64,000 bases of DNA from Ruminococcus sp. UBA4385 (GCA_002391065.1 DGRP01000008.1:1-64000); one strand, 5' to 3'; shown: positions 1 to 8,911, counted from the stretch's first letter. Translations and numbers: made by a program. Notes: generated by a model from the sequence alone, not told the origin.

Positions 1-2
1 AG

Positions 3-1265
3 TATCAGCCCCTTACCAAGAAGGGTAATGACGCTATCGGCGGTGACTTCTCCGATGATCCGCTGTGGATGATCCTTTCTACCGCACAGTACATCAAGGA
101 GACAGGCGATTACACCATTCTTGATGAGCAGGTGCCTTATGACAATGATGAGAGCAAGGCTCAGTCAATGATGCACCACCTGAAGATGAGCTTCTGGCAC
201 GTTGCAGAGAATGTTGGTCCTCACGGACTGCCTCTCGCAATGAGAGCTGACTGGAACGACTGCATCAATCTGAGCTGCCATTCCGATATACCCGGCGAGA
301 GCTTCCAGACCTATACCTCGCCCAAGTACGGCGATCAGAAGTTCAGCCGTGTGGCTGAGTCGGTGCTCGTAGCAACGATGATGGCCTTTATAGGCCCCGA
401 GTATGTTGCACTCTGTAAGCATCAGGGTCTTGACGATGAGGCTGCAAAGGCTCAGGCTGAGATAGACAAGATGAATAAAAACACTATGGAGCACGCCTTC
501 GACGGAGAGTGGTTCCTGAGAGCTTATGATGACTTCGGAAAGAAGATGGGCTCTAAGGAGTGCGAGGAGGGCAAGATCTTCATCGAGCCTCAGGGCTTTG
601 CAGTTATGGCAGGTCTCGGCAAGGAGTCGGGCAAGGATATCCTGACCATGAACAGCGTAAAGAAGTATCTTGATACCAAGTACGGTCTTGTACTTAACAA
701 TCCTGCATTCACAAGGTACTATAAGGAGTACGGCGAGATCTCTACATATCCAGGCGGATATAAGGAGAACGCAGGTATCTTCTGCCACAACAACGCATGG
801 ATAATCTGTGCAGAGGCTGCTATCGGCAGAGGAGATCAGGCATTTGAGTATTACTCCAAGATCGCTCCTGCATATCTTGAGGACATCTCAGACCTCCACA
901 GGACTGAGCCTTATGTATACGCTCAGATGATCGCAGGTAAGGACGCTAAGCGTCACGGCGAGGCTAAGAACAGCTGGCTGACAGGTACAGCTTCATGGAA
1001 CTTTGTAGCTATCTCCCAGTACATACTCGGCTGTATCCCTGACTATAACGGACTGAAAATTGATCCTTCAATCCCGGAGGCATGGGACGGCTTCAAGCTG
1101 AGAAGAATGTTCAGAGGCAACACCTACAACATCACTATCAAGAACCCCGATCACGTTTCAAAGGGCATCAAGAGTGTCGTTTGTGACGGCGTTAAGGTAA
1201 ACGGAAATGTTCTCCCTGTATTCGATGCAGGCACAGAGCATGAGGTCGAGGTAGTTATGGGCTGA
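3..1265 (+). CDS. Cellobiose phosphorylase (GH94), C-terminal part
   Basis: Cytoplasmic enzyme that splits cellobiose with phosphate into glucose 1-phosphate and glucose, saving one ATP per disaccharide. The reading frame is already open at base 3 and no start is visible, so the 5' half lies outside the window; about 420 of the roughly 810 residues usual for the family are present. The segment [10 protein letters not shown] holds the aspartate (first D of the DWND run) that acts as general acid in GH94 phosphorylases, and the [10 protein letters not shown] and [12 protein letters not shown] segments are typical of the family. The C-terminal beta-sandwich follows. A strong hairpin terminator lies just downstream, so it ends its transcription unit. 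A cellodextrin or related beta-glucan phosphorylase cannot be excluded without the N-terminus, but cellobiose is the best call. Confidence 0.9.
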   Translation, partial: YQPLTKKGNDAIGGDFSDDPLWMILSTAQYIKETGDYTILDEQVPYDNDESKAQSMMHHLKMSFWHVAENVGPHGLPLAMRADWNDCINLSCHSDIPGESFQTYTSPKYGDQKFSRVAESVLVATMMAFIGPEYVALCKHQGLDDEAAKAQAEIDKMNKNTMEHAFDGEWFLRAYDDFGKKMGSKECEEGKIFIEPQGFAVMAGLGKESGKDILTMNSVKKYLDTKYGLVLNNPAFTRYYKEYGEISTYPGGYKENAGIFCHNNAWIICAEAAIGRGDQAFEYYSKIAPAYLEDISDLHRTEPYVYAQMIAGKDAKRHGEAKNSWLTGTASWNFVAISQYILGCIPDYNGLKIDPSIPEAWDGFKLRRMFRGNTYNITIKNPDHVSKGIKSVVCDGVKVNGNVLPVFDAGTEHEVEVVMG

Positions 1266-1296
1266 TACGCCTTTGGCAGACAGACTTTGTAAACCG

Positions 1297-1326
1297 AAGA
1301 GCTCCGCAATTGCGGGGCTCTTTTTG
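1297..1326 (+). terminator. Intrinsic terminator of the phosphorylase gene
   Basis: An 11-bp stem (1297-1307 with 1312-1322, one G-T pair, AATT loop) is followed by a T-run. It separates the phosphorylase from the prepilin gene. Confidence 0.85.
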
Positions 1327-1461
1327 TTTCTCCGTTATAGCATGAGACTCATTTTTTGATTTCAGACGTTAATTAATAAAATCATTCAACTTATGGTTTC
1401 GTTAAGTTGTCTAAACCAAAAGGTTAAATTAGTATATTTCACCAAATTTAATTAACAATTC

Positions 1462-1490
1462 TTGACCTCTATAAGCTATCGTGCTATAAT
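1462..1490 (+). promoter_or_regulatory. Sigma-A type promoter for the prepilin gene
   Basis: TTGACC (1462-1467), 17-bp spacer, TATAAT (1485-1490), in an AT-rich stretch about 65 bp before the start codon. The prepilin gene therefore has its own promoter. Confidence 0.75.
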
Positions 1491-1557
1491 ATAATAATAA
1501 AGAATGGATTATATGGAGAACAAGTAGTAGGAAAGAATAAATGAAGGGGTGAACAAT

Positions 1558-2304
1558 ATGAAGAAAAACAGAAAGGGTTTTACACTGGTCGAAATGATTA
1601 CAGTTATTGCAATCATCGGAATACTTGCAACAATAATTATACCGACAATATATAATTATGTAAAAAAAGCAAGGATCAAAGCTGCAATAGCTGATGCAAA
1701 AACTATCAAAACTGCAATAGAAAACTCATTAACAGACCACCTGATGCTTGAGGCCGCTGATCCCGGCAACGCATTTAACAAGATACTTTATCTTGATCTG
1801 GAAACAAAGAAAGGCATGAATGAAAGACAGTATGAGATAGTAGGCTCATTCACTAATGTAAGCTGGGTAATTTACAGAACTAATGAGAACAGTATGAGTA
1901 AGTCACAGATTCTGGACAAAGTTATAGCCAAAGGTCTTGACAAAGCATTTTCGGAGGAATGGGACACAGGAAAGAAAACAAATCCGATGATTTACAACAC
2001 GGCTTCCAAAAACTGTGAAAAGTTCCTGAAGGATAATAACACTAATTTTGCTATTGTTGCCGTGTATAACAAAGACGGTGCTGTGCGTATGCTCCAGATA
2101 TATAGAAAGGGCATACTGGTGACATACATCAACGGTGAGTATATTGCGAATACAAGCGACAATGCTCACTTTGTAGGCACAGGCACATGGGATACTATCT
2201 ATAAAGACAGCGGAATGGATGCTCCCGAAGAGTTCTGTAAGGTAAGTCTTTCAAACAAGCAGATAGGCAATGACGGAAATATAGGAGGCTGGTACAACCC
2301 CTGA
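1558..2304 (+). CDS. Type IV prepilin-like protein
   Basis: Secreted or surface protein of the type IV pilin/pseudopilin class. The N-terminus is a short basic leader MKKNRKG followed by FTLVEMITVIAIIGILATII, the classical prepilin peptidase cleavage site (after Gly, with Glu at mature position 5) and hydrophobic assembly helix. The remaining roughly 215 residues form a soluble head with no recognised motif. The ATG at 1558 is preferred over a GTG at 1549 because AAGGGGTG (1544-1551) overlaps the latter and sits 6 bases before the ATG. No prepilin peptidase, ATPase or membrane platform lies nearby, so assembly genes must be elsewhere. Some Ruminococcus species use pilin-like proteins for adhesion to cellulose; a similar role here is only inference from the neighbouring phosphorylase. 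Confidence 0.85.
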   Translation: MKKNRKGFTLVEMITVIAIIGILATIIIPTIYNYVKKARIKAAIADAKTIKTAIENSLTDHLMLEAADPGNAFNKILYLDLETKKGMNERQYEIVGSFTNVSWVIYRTNENSMSKSQILDKVIAKGLDKAFSEEWDTGKKTNPMIYNTASKNCEKFLKDNNTNFAIVAVYNKDGAVRMLQIYRKGILVTYINGEYIANTSDNAHFVGTGTWDTIYKDSGMDAPEEFCKVSLSNKQIGNDGNIGGWYNP

Positions 2305-2341
2305 GCTCAGTGCGCTCAGCCGTTCGGTAAAAGAGAAGAAT

Positions 2342-2374
2342 ACAGGCAGTTCATAAACGAACTGCCTGTTTTTT
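2342..2374 (+). terminator. Terminator between prepilin gene and spoVG
   Basis: A perfect 11-bp stem (2342-2352 with 2359-2369) and six Ts end the prepilin transcript. The same hairpin may also slow transcription coming from spoVG on the opposite strand, whose stop codon adjoins it. Confidence 0.85.
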
Positions 2375-2637
2375 CAGTTGCTTTCCGTGCTTTTGCGGTA
2401 AGCCTCTAAAATATCCTCTTCAAGCTCTTGGCGGAAATCCCTCGTCATAGGGTGGACTATATCACGGTATGTGCCGCTGTCATCACGGCGGCTGGGCATG
2501 GCAACGAAAAGGCGCTCGTCACCTTTGACGATCTTAATGTCATGAACTGCGAACATATCGTCAAAGGTCACGCTTACAATGCCTTTCAGGCGAGGCTCAT
2601 CGAAAAGCTTTCTTATTTTTATTTCTGTTACTGTCAT
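2374..2637 (-). CDS. spoVG: SpoVG RNA/DNA-binding regulator
   Basis: Small nucleic-acid-binding regulator of 87 residues, known in Firmicutes for roles in sporulation, envelope and virulence gene control. The whole protein matches the SpoVG fold: MTVTEIKIRK at the start, FDDMFAVHDIKIV, then the highly conserved FVAMPSRR and a YRDIVHPMTRDFRQ segment. The frame is open further upstream, but the start at 2637 is chosen because it matches the family N-terminus and is preceded by AAAGGAG at the right distance. Monocistronic, convergent with the prepilin gene and divergent from the rplJ operon. Confidence 0.93.
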   Translation of the reverse strand: MTVTEIKIRKLFDEPRLKGIVSVTFDDMFAVHDIKIVKGDERLFVAMPSRRDDSGTYRDIVHPMTRDFRQELEEDILEAYRKSTESN

Positions 2638-2740
2638 TTCAAGTCTCCTTTCGGGTCTTTTAATCAGAGTATTGACCGTTTCGGGAGAAATATTCAGATT
2701 TCCGTTCATAGAAAATTTACATAAGATGTATGCACAGCCC

Positions 2741-2769
2741 TTGACATATAGGGGCGGTTTTGTTATAAT
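2741..2769 (+). promoter_or_regulatory. Promoter of the rplJ-rplL operon
   Basis: Exact consensus: TTGACA (2741-2746), 17-bp spacer, TATAAT (2764-2769). The start of transcription would fall about 180 bases before rplJ, leaving room for the leader and attenuator. Confidence 0.9.
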
Positions 2770-2780
2770 ATTAAAGCATT

Positions 2781-2856
2781 CGTATCTAAAGACAGCAGGC
2801 GGTGCAGTGCGGTGACTGAGTCATCGGAGTGTATGGAAGTCCTGCCGAGGAAGGAA
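2781..2856 (+). ncRNA. Ribosomal protein L10 leader
   Basis: cis-acting RNA to which the L10(L12)4 complex binds to repress its own operon. The hallmark pieces are present: AAAGACAGCAGG near 2788-2798 pairing with CCTGCCGAGGAAGG at 2841-2854, with the GA-rich kink-turn type asymmetry on the 3' side and a variable hairpin between. It sits between a consensus promoter and an attenuator hairpin, directly before rplJ, as in other Firmicutes. Confidence 0.85.
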
Positions 2857-2885
2857 TCGCAAGGTTTATATGTGAACTTTGTGCT

Positions 2886-2917
2886 CTTTTGTCTTTGACG
2901 AAAGGGTTTCTTTTTTT
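2886..2917 (+). terminator. Attenuator of the rplJ operon
   Basis: A short stem (2886-2893 with 2897-2904, one G-T pair) is followed by TTTC and seven Ts. Its place between the L10 leader and rplJ indicates premature termination when L10 is in excess. Confidence 0.65.
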
Positions 2918-2958
2918 GGAACGTTTTGCTATCTTAAATTAAGAGAGGTGAAATGACA

Positions 2959-3468
2959 ATGGCAAGTGAAAAGGTACTGAGCGCTAAGAAGGCAAGAGTT
3001 CAGGAGCTGGTTGAGCTTATCAAGAATTCTGAGGCAGGCGTGCTCGTTGATTACAAGGGCATCACTGTTGAGGAGGACACAAAGCTTCGTAAGGAGCTGA
3101 GAGAGGCTAACGTCAACTACTTCGTTGAGAAGAACACTATCCTGAGATTTGCTCTTAAAGAGGCTGGTTACGAGTCGATGTGCGATGTTCTCGAGGGAAC
3201 AACAGCTATCGCTATCTCGAATGATGACCAGACTGCACCTGCAAGAATTCTCGGTAAGTTCTCCGAGGACTGCAAGGGTGAGAAGTTCTTCCTTAAAAAC
3301 GGCTACATCGGTGAAGAGGTTTATGATGAGGCAGGTGTAAAGGCACTGTCGAAGATCCCTTCGAGAGATGTTCTTCTTGCACAGCTCGTTGGTTCTCTTC
3401 AGGGACCGCTTACAAAGCTGGCTGCAACTCTTCAGGCAGTTGTGGACAAGGAAAACGGCGCAGCTTAA
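2959..3468 (+). CDS. rplJ: 50S ribosomal protein L10
   Basis: Base of the ribosomal stalk; binds 23S rRNA and carries L7/L12 dimers on its C-terminal helix. The 169 residues match L10: N-terminal basic helix MASEKVLSAKKARVQELVEL, the core segment VLVDYKGITVEEDTKLRKELRE, and a C-terminal alpha helix for L12 binding. An ATG at 2953 is also open, but the AGAGGTG site (2944-2950) is only two bases before it and eight before 2959, so 2959 is preferred. First gene of the rplJ-rplL operon, under L10 leader control. Confidence 0.95.
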   Translation: MASEKVLSAKKARVQELVELIKNSEAGVLVDYKGITVEEDTKLRKELREANVNYFVEKNTILRFALKEAGYESMCDVLEGTTAIAISNDDQTAPARILGKFSEDCKGEKFFLKNGYIGEEVYDEAGVKALSKIPSRDVLLAQLVGSLQGPLTKLAATLQAVVDKENGAA

Positions 3469-3556
3469 CAGCTGCATAAGCAAGGCGGCATAGCCCGCAC
3501 AATTCAGGGGTTAAGAACCCCGAAATCAACTAAAATTTATAAAGGAGATTATTATC

Positions 3557-3931
3557 ATGGCTTCAGAGAAGATCACAAAATTTGTAGAAGATATCAAGAC
3601 TCTTTCTGTACTTGAGCTTTCCGAGCTCGTAGACGCTATCCAGGAGGAGTTCGGCGTAACAGCAGCAATCGCTGCAGGTCCTGCTGCAGGTGCAGGCGCA
3701 GGCGCAGCAGCTGAGGAGAAGAGCGAGTTCGACGTAGTACTTGCTTCCTTCGGCGATTCCAAGATGCCTGTTATCAAGGCTGTTAAGGAGATCACTGGTC
3801 TTGGTCTTAAGGAGTCCAAGGAGCTCGTTGAGGCTGCTCCTAAGGCTATCAAGGAGGCAGTTGCTAAGGCAGAGGCTGAGGAGATCAAGGCTAAGCTCGA
3901 GGCTGCCGGCGCTACAGTAGAGCTCAAGTAA
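3557..3931 (+). CDS. rplL: 50S ribosomal protein L7/L12
   Basis: Stalk protein that recruits translational GTPases. The 124 residues show the N-terminal dimerisation helices, an Ala/Gly-rich hinge ([15 protein letters not shown]) and the conserved C-terminal domain with [20 protein letters not shown] and [14 protein letters not shown] clear AAAGGAG site precedes the ATG. The 88-base gap after rplJ holds two small hairpins without T-runs, one at 3507-3521 (GGGGTT with AACCCC), which could help set the higher L12 output by RNA processing; that is inference. Confidence 0.97.
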   Translation: MASEKITKFVEDIKTLSVLELSELVDAIQEEFGVTAAIAAGPAAGAGAGAAAEEKSEFDVVLASFGDSKMPVIKAVKEITGLGLKESKELVEAAPKAIKEAVAKAEAEEIKAKLEAAGATVELK

Positions 3932-3956
3932 TTTAAGCTTTATACACAGTAAAATC

Positions 3957-3984
3957 AAGACCGCCCAATGGGCGGTCTTTTTAT
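3957..3984 (+). terminator. Terminator of the rplJ-rplL operon
   Basis: A perfect 10-bp stem (3957-3966 with 3970-3979) with an AAT loop followed by Ts. The converging protease gene ends within it. Confidence 0.92.
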
Positions 3985-6065
3985 ATATTCAGTCCTTCAA
4001 GAACTGCTCTTATCATCTGTGGAGTTATTTTCTCCATAATGCCGCAGCGTATCTGCCTGAAAACAAGTGCTCCTATCTTCTGCGAGCCCACATACTCAAC
4101 TCCGTAGGCGTGCTCTGTTATTTTTCTCTTCTCAGTGACTGTGCCGTCACGGCGCTCAAACAGCCCCGAGGTCAAAGCCTTTACAGTATCTCCGACAGAA
4201 TATATCCGTTCGGTAATATTGCTTTCTGAAAGCCTGCCACCAATGTCGGCAATACAGTCGGAAAGCATTGCACCCTTTGCCTGTCCTGCAAGTGCGCCCT
4301 CATAGTCCGCACCGCTGACCTCTGCGAAAACAGCACAGCGTTTTATCTCACAGCGCATAGCCTTGCCGCAGATACCGCCCGAAGCCATTCCGAAGACCTT
4401 ACAGTCTTTCAAGGTAATGCCCGTAACGCAAGCGCCCTCGTAAATCACCGAGAACAGCCCCGAATACTCATTTTCACCGCTGTCGATAACGGCATTTTTT
4501 ATTATATGACCGTTTCCGTCAAACACTCCTGCGAAGCCGTTACCGTCATCGCCGACAGGGCTTATCGTTTTGCCCTCAAAGTCAAGATCGGCAGAGAGGG
4601 TCACTGTCTGCCCCGAAAAATCCTCGCCGTTTCGGACAAGCTCGGAAAAGCGCTCCCACTCAGCAGTGCTCCTGATAATGAGTGCTTCGTCCCTCTCACT
4701 CTCGGCAGAGCGCAGCAGCAAAAGTGCATTTTTAAGCTCTGCGGCCGTGCTTTTTCTGCCGATCCTCTGCAAGGCGTACACTATCTCACGCTGACAGTAA
4801 TTCTCACTGAACAGCCTGTTTATTTCAGCCCTGAGCTCCTCTTTCAGTGCCGTCACGTCTTCGTCAGTGTAAGCGAAAATGTATGGTGCATAAGCTCCGA
4901 GGGTGCTTTCTGATAAATCCTCCCAGCCGTTTGCTGCCTTCGCAAAGGCTATCCCCGAAGCCGTCTGCCTGCCCCTCATAGCGGAAATCTGAGGCCTGCT
5001 GCCCGAAAGCGTCAGCACAACCGAAAAGCGCTCGCCTTTTTTAAGCTGCACTGCCTTGTCAAGCTCCGCCGAATAAAAGCCCTTTGCGCCTATCTTCCCA
5101 GAAGCACTTGCCATAAGCCTGCCCTCGGGAGCGCCGTTTTCAAGCTCAGTATAAACGCTGAGAGTGTATTCCGCAGGCTCGGAGCTTACCGAAAGAAAGC
5201 CGACAGTGTCAAGGGTTTGCTCGCTGTCAGCCGTAAAAACGCTCGCTGCAGAGACCTTGCCCCCAGCTGAGATATTTACCGCAGGAAGCCTGTCCGCAAG
5301 CGCATAAGCCTTGCTGTGAGCCTCAGCTGTCTCGAAAACTGTAAAGCCCGAAATGCTCTTGTCCTCATAGGAGATATAATAGTATCCGTCCGACGAAACG
5401 CTTGCCCCCCATGAGCCCTTTATAAGCCATGCTCCGTCATTTTCGGGGGCGGTAGGGAAATTCTCCTTAGGATAACTGTCGTCCCAGCCGACTATTGCCG
5501 CCGCATGGTTGACTGAAAAAGCCGTCGGACAGTAATAGCTCTCACCGTCATCAGACATATATTTTTTATCGTAATACTGGCTCACATATACAGCACCGTG
5601 CTTTTTGACCGCAAGCTTTATATCCGTCTTGTCGATCTCATACGCCCTTGAAAGGCTGTACTCACTTACCTCGGCTTTCTCGTCAGAGACTACAGCAGCT
5701 TCGGGCTTTGAGCCTATAAAAGGTTCAAACCTCTCATAGCACACTCCCCTGCCCGCTGCGAGGGTAAGCTCTGCCTGTGCGGCACTGCCCGCCTGCGAGA
5801 ACGGCTCATCGCCGCCCGATGCCGCAATAAGTGCCGTTTCGGAAAGGTCAACGCTTGCGTTTTCATCACCCTTTGTGATGAGCTCCTGCTCTAAGCAGGC
5901 AATCGCAGCAAATGCCCAGCAGGCTCCGCTTTTGCCCTGAGAGCTCACCGAGGACACCTTATCCGTACCCCTCGGGTCATAAGAGGACAAGCCCTCAGCC
6001 TGTACGGGCAGAAGGCAAAGCACACTGTATGCAATTGCGGTCAAAGCTGAGATAAAGCGCTTCAT
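3981..6065 (-). CDS. Secreted papain-like (C1) cysteine protease with GLUG-type repeats
   Basis: Predicted exported protein of 694 residues. A signal peptide (residues 1-23, ending VQA) leads into a C1 peptidase domain: oxyanion Gln43 and catalytic Cys49 in QGKSGACWAF, His187 in NHAAAIVGWDD. The Asn of the usual KNSWG motif is Gly217 here (KGSWG). Residues about 255-410 form a beta-sandwich like the lectin-like domain often found in bacterial C1 enzymes, and residues about 485-640 resemble GLUG/beta-helix repeats (FAGVFDGNGH, YSGLFSVI, SGGICG, YEGALAG). The start at 6065 is chosen for its GGGAGG site and clean signal peptide. It follows the small membrane protein gene with no gap. Substrate unknown; activity uncertain because of the Asn change. 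Confidence 0.85.
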   Translation of the reverse strand: MKRFISALTAIAYSVLCLLPVQAEGLSSYDPRGTDKVSSVSSQGKSGACWAFAAIACLEQELITKGDENASVDLSETALIAASGGDEPFSQAGSAAQAELTLAAGRGVCYERFEPFIGSKPEAAVVSDEKAEVSEYSLSRAYEIDKTDIKLAVKKHGAVYVSQYYDKKYMSDDGESYYCPTAFSVNHAAAIVGWDDSYPKENFPTAPENDGAWLIKGSWGASVSSDGYYYISYEDKSISGFTVFETAEAHSKAYALADRLPAVNISAGGKVSAASVFTADSEQTLDTVGFLSVSSEPAEYTLSVYTELENGAPEGRLMASASGKIGAKGFYSAELDKAVQLKKGERFSVVLTLSGSRPQISAMRGRQTASGIAFAKAANGWEDLSESTLGAYAPYIFAYTDEDVTALKEELRAEINRLFSENYCQREIVYALQRIGRKSTAAELKNALLLLRSAESERDEALIIRSTAEWERFSELVRNGEDFSGQTVTLSADLDFEGKTISPVGDDGNGFAGVFDGNGHIIKNAVIDSGENEYSGLFSVIYEGACVTGITLKDCKVFGMASGGICGKAMRCEIKRCAVFAEVSGADYEGALAGQAKGAMLSDCIADIGGRLSESNITERIYSVGDTVKALTSGLFERRDGTVTEKRKITEHAYGVEYVGSQKIGALVFRQIRCGIMEKITPQMIRAVLEGLNI

Positions 6066-6066
6066 T

Positions 6067-6372
6067 TTAACCTCCCGGGAGTGTTTGTACATAGACCTCT
6101 TTTGCAGTACCGTTCTTGTCGAACTTTATCCAGTAGTACTGCGGCTGATGGCTCGGCATAACAGGTGAGTCATCATCACCGATGAGGTAGCCCTTTGTGC
6201 TGCCGTACTCCCTGTCAAAGCTGCCGTACTTTGCTTTTATCTCATCAGCAGAGCTGCCCAGCACCGCCCAGTCATTAAAGCGGAGAGCCGTCCTGTGCGA
6301 GACAAAGAAAAGCACAGCACATATCAGTATAAGTGCTGCTGCAAAAACAAGCAGAGCTTTTTTCTTTGTCAT
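6067..6372 (-). CDS. Small membrane-anchored or secreted protein, unknown
   Basis: Not recognised. The 101 residues contain one N-terminal hydrophobic segment (about 6-24) after a Lys-rich start MTKKKA, then a soluble tail with an ADEIKAKYGSFDREYG segment and a C-terminal YYWIKFDKNGTAKEVYV strand pair, reminiscent of small beta-rich extracytoplasmic modules. It overlaps the end of tmcAL by four bases (ATGA) and ends one base before the protease start, so the three genes are cotranscribed. A partner or chaperone role for the protease is possible but unsupported. Confidence 0.7.
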   Translation of the reverse strand: MTKKKALLVFAAALILICAVLFFVSHRTALRFNDWAVLGSSADEIKAKYGSFDREYGSTKGYLIGDDDSPVMPSHQPQYYWIKFDKNGTAKEVYVQTLPGG

Positions 6373-7541
6373 TTCATCACCGTGATCTTTCGTGTGTATT
6401 CGTTTGAGCTTATCCTCCCGTAGGAGAATATCTGCTGTATGCGTGAGGCCTGTATCATAAGCTCCGCCGAGCGCTGTGCGAAATCAGACTGCTTTCTGAG
6501 CTCGCTCAGAGAGGTGCGGCAGTAAAGGCCCTTTTTCTTCTTCACCTCGGCAAGTATCATTGTGCCCGTCTTGTTGAGAGCAAGTATCCGCCCGAAGGGT
6601 ATGCCGTCTATATCGCTTTTCGTAAGACCTAAAAGCAGCCCCAGCAGTATCCGCCTTACCTTTGCATAGCTGAGGCTCTTCGAGGCAATAGCCTTTGCAA
6701 GCTCCCGGCTTACAGGCAAATACAGATTGTTTTTAAGTGATGTTCCTATAACAGAGCTCACTCTTGATACAAGTGCCTCATCGCCGTCGGGGAGCTGCAG
6801 CAGTTGTTCAGAGTTTGCAGAAAGCACTGTGTTTATGTAGATAAACTCATCAAAGCGTTTATAATCCGTCGGTACAAGAGTATGAAACTCATCGGGGATA
6901 AATTTCAGAACCGAGGGGTCGGGAAACTTCTCCCTTATAAGCGAAGCAGAGATTGAATGCTCGTCAGCTTCGCCGCTGTTGTGCGAGGCGCCAAGCCTTT
7001 CCACTGCCAGAAGCCCGATATTCGGCATATACTTTTTAGCCGCCCTTATGTACTCGGCGGCGAGCATATCATTGGGGTTTTGCAGCACCTCGCCTGCCTT
7101 TCCTGCGGCAGTGCTCACAGCCTTTGCATAGCCCATTCCCTGTGACATCAGAGAGCGCACCTCTTCGCTGTCGGAAAGCTCCTCCAGCTTATCGGCAGCA
7201 CGCCTAAGAAGTGTCAGATTCCCCGATTCGCTCCCGAAGGAGAGCATATCAATAACGCCCTCTCCAAGCTCTGAGAGCATTCTCACAGCGTACTCTGCAA
7301 ATATCGGCGCTCCCGACACAGCATACTGCACAGGCAGTTCCAGCACAAGGTCTGCACCCTCACGGACAGCGGCCTCTGCTCTGTCAAACTTTGAAAACAT
7401 CGCAGGAAAGCCTCTCTGCACGCAGTCACCACTCATTACAACGCAGACGGCATCTGCGCCTTCCTCTCGGGTCTTTCTTATGTGATAGGCATGACCTAAG
7501 TGAAAAGGGTCATATTCAGCTATAATACCTGCGACACGCAT
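6369..7541 (-). CDS. tmcAL: tRNA(Met) cytidine acetate ligase TmcAL
   Basis: Cytoplasmic enzyme that makes N4-acetylcytidine at the wobble position of elongator tRNA(Met), using acetate and ATP. The 390 residues begin with a Rossmann nucleotidyltransferase domain: GIIAEYDPFHLGH with the HIGH-like motif at 14-17, VMSGDCVQRG, FSKFDRAEAA and DLVLELPVQYAVSGA, all standard for the YlbM/TmcAL family. The C-terminal region (VRRILLGLLLGL and after) also matches. First gene of a three-gene minus-strand unit and divergent from ackA, whose product consumes and makes acetate; the pairing may be fortuitous but both use acetate. Confidence 0.92.
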   Translation of the reverse strand: MRVAGIIAEYDPFHLGHAYHIRKTREEGADAVCVVMSGDCVQRGFPAMFSKFDRAEAAVREGADLVLELPVQYAVSGAPIFAEYAVRMLSELGEGVIDMLSFGSESGNLTLLRRAADKLEELSDSEEVRSLMSQGMGYAKAVSTAAGKAGEVLQNPNDMLAAEYIRAAKKYMPNIGLLAVERLGASHNSGEADEHSISASLIREKFPDPSVLKFIPDEFHTLVPTDYKRFDEFIYINTVLSANSEQLLQLPDGDEALVSRVSSVIGTSLKNNLYLPVSRELAKAIASKSLSYAKVRRILLGLLLGLTKSDIDGIPFGRILALNKTGTMILAEVKKKKGLYCRTSLSELRKQSDFAQRSAELMIQASRIQQIFSYGRISSNEYTRKITVMK

Positions 7542-7603
7542 GGGCTCACCTCCAAAAAGAGCTGGATAATTCTGTGCAAAATGTAAAATGTGATCAAAAG
7601 GTC

Positions 7604-7632
7604 TTGAAATTATGTGCGATTACTGTTATACT
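7604..7632 (+). promoter_or_regulatory. Promoter of ackA
   Basis: TTGAAA (7604-7609), 17-bp spacer, TATACT (7627-7632). The 5' leader after it contains a small hairpin (7651-7655 with 7666-7670). Confidence 0.75.
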
Positions 7633-7704
7633 AATAGTATATGACATTTTGTCCGTCAAGTCAAGCGGACAGGTCAAATAATCTGAGAGGAGAATATTCC
7701 CAAT

Positions 7705-8898
7705 ATGAAAATTCTTGTTGTAAACGCAGGCTCGTCATCGCTGAAGTATCAGCTTCTTGATATGACCGATGAGAGCGTTATCGCAAAGGGCAACGCTGAC
7801 AGAATAGGCGTTGACGGTCACATAAGCGCAAAGACAGGCGACGGCAGAAAGCTTGAGGCTGACTGCAATTTCCCGACACACACCGAGGCTTTTGAAAAGC
7901 TCGTTGAGGTGCTTACTACAGGTGAAACAAAGGTTATCGACTCAATGTCTGAGATCGCAGCTGTAGGTCACAGAATAGTGCAGGGCGCTGAGATATTCAA
8001 GGAGACCTGCATGGTAACCGATGAGGTCATTGACCAGATCGACGGTCTTGCTGAGCTTGCACCTGTACATAATCACCCTCATGCACTGGCACTGAGAGCC
8101 TGCAAGGAGGTACTCCCCGAGGGTACACCTCAGGTTGTTGTATTTGATACAGCTTTCCATTCCACAATGCCCAGAAAGGCATATCTGTTCGGTCTGCCTT
8201 ATGACTGCTACAAGGATCTGCACGTAAGAAAGTACGGCTTCCACGGTACATCTCACAGGTTTGTATCTGCAAAGCTTGCTGAGCTTATGGGCAAGGATAT
8301 AAAGGATCTGAAGATAGTTTCCTGCCACCTCGGAAACGGCTCATCCATCACTGCTGTTGACGGCGGAAAGAGCGTTGACACTACAATGGGCTTTACTCCT
8401 CTTGACGGTCTTATCATGGGAACACGCTGCGGTGCAGTTGACCCCTCGGCTATACTGTTCGTTATGAAGAAGCTCGGTCTCAGCCCCGATGAGATGACAG
8501 CTTACACAAACAAGAAGTCAGGTTTCCTCGGTCTTTCGGGTATCAGCTCTGACAACAGAGATATCCAGAAGGCAGCTCTTGAGGGCGACGAGAGAGCACA
8601 GGCTACCTGCGAGATGCTCGCATACCAGATCAAGAAGTACATCGGCGCTTTCGCTGCTGCTATGAACGGCGTTGACGCAGTTATCTTCACAGGCGGTATC
8701 GGAGAGAATGCTCCCGAGGTAAGACGTGATGCTCTTACTGATGCTGACTGGCTCGGCATCAAGCTTGACCCTGAGGCTAACAAGTCCAGAGGCGAGATCA
8801 AGAAGATCTCCGCACCCGACTCCAAGGTTGAGGTATGGGTAGTACCTACAAATGAGGAGCTTCTTATCGCAAGAGATACACTCGCAATGATAAAGTAA
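7705..8898 (+). CDS. ackA: Acetate kinase
   Basis: Converts acetyl phosphate and ADP to acetate and ATP, the substrate-level phosphorylation step of acetate fermentation. The 397 residues match the family over full length: VNAGSSSLKYQL at the N-terminus, DTAFHSTMP, HLGNGSSITAV, TMGFTPLDGLIMGTRCGAVDP and FTGGIGENAPEVR. A GAGAGGAG site precedes the ATG. It is monocistronic with its own promoter and a strong terminator; no phosphotransacetylase gene is adjacent, unlike many Firmicutes where pta and ackA are linked. Confidence 0.97.
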   Translation: MKILVVNAGSSSLKYQLLDMTDESVIAKGNADRIGVDGHISAKTGDGRKLEADCNFPTHTEAFEKLVEVLTTGETKVIDSMSEIAAVGHRIVQGAEIFKETCMVTDEVIDQIDGLAELAPVHNHPHALALRACKEVLPEGTPQVVVFDTAFHSTMPRKAYLFGLPYDCYKDLHVRKYGFHGTSHRFVSAKLAELMGKDIKDLKIVSCHLGNGSSITAVDGGKSVDTTMGFTPLDGLIMGTRCGAVDPSAILFVMKKLGLSPDEMTAYTNKKSGFLGLSGISSDNRDIQKAALEGDERAQATCEMLAYQIKKYIGAFAAAMNGVDAVIFTGGIGENAPEVRRDALTDADWLGIKLDPEANKSRGEIKKISAPDSKVEVWVVPTNEELLIARDTLAMIK

Positions 8899-8911
8899 TA
8901 TTCTGATTTTT

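Noticed and set aside
165..788. Long open frame on the minus strand inside the phosphorylase gene
   Set aside because: No ribosome site, odd Cys/Leu/His-rich composition, and complete overlap with a clear GH94 frame; a codon-bias shadow.
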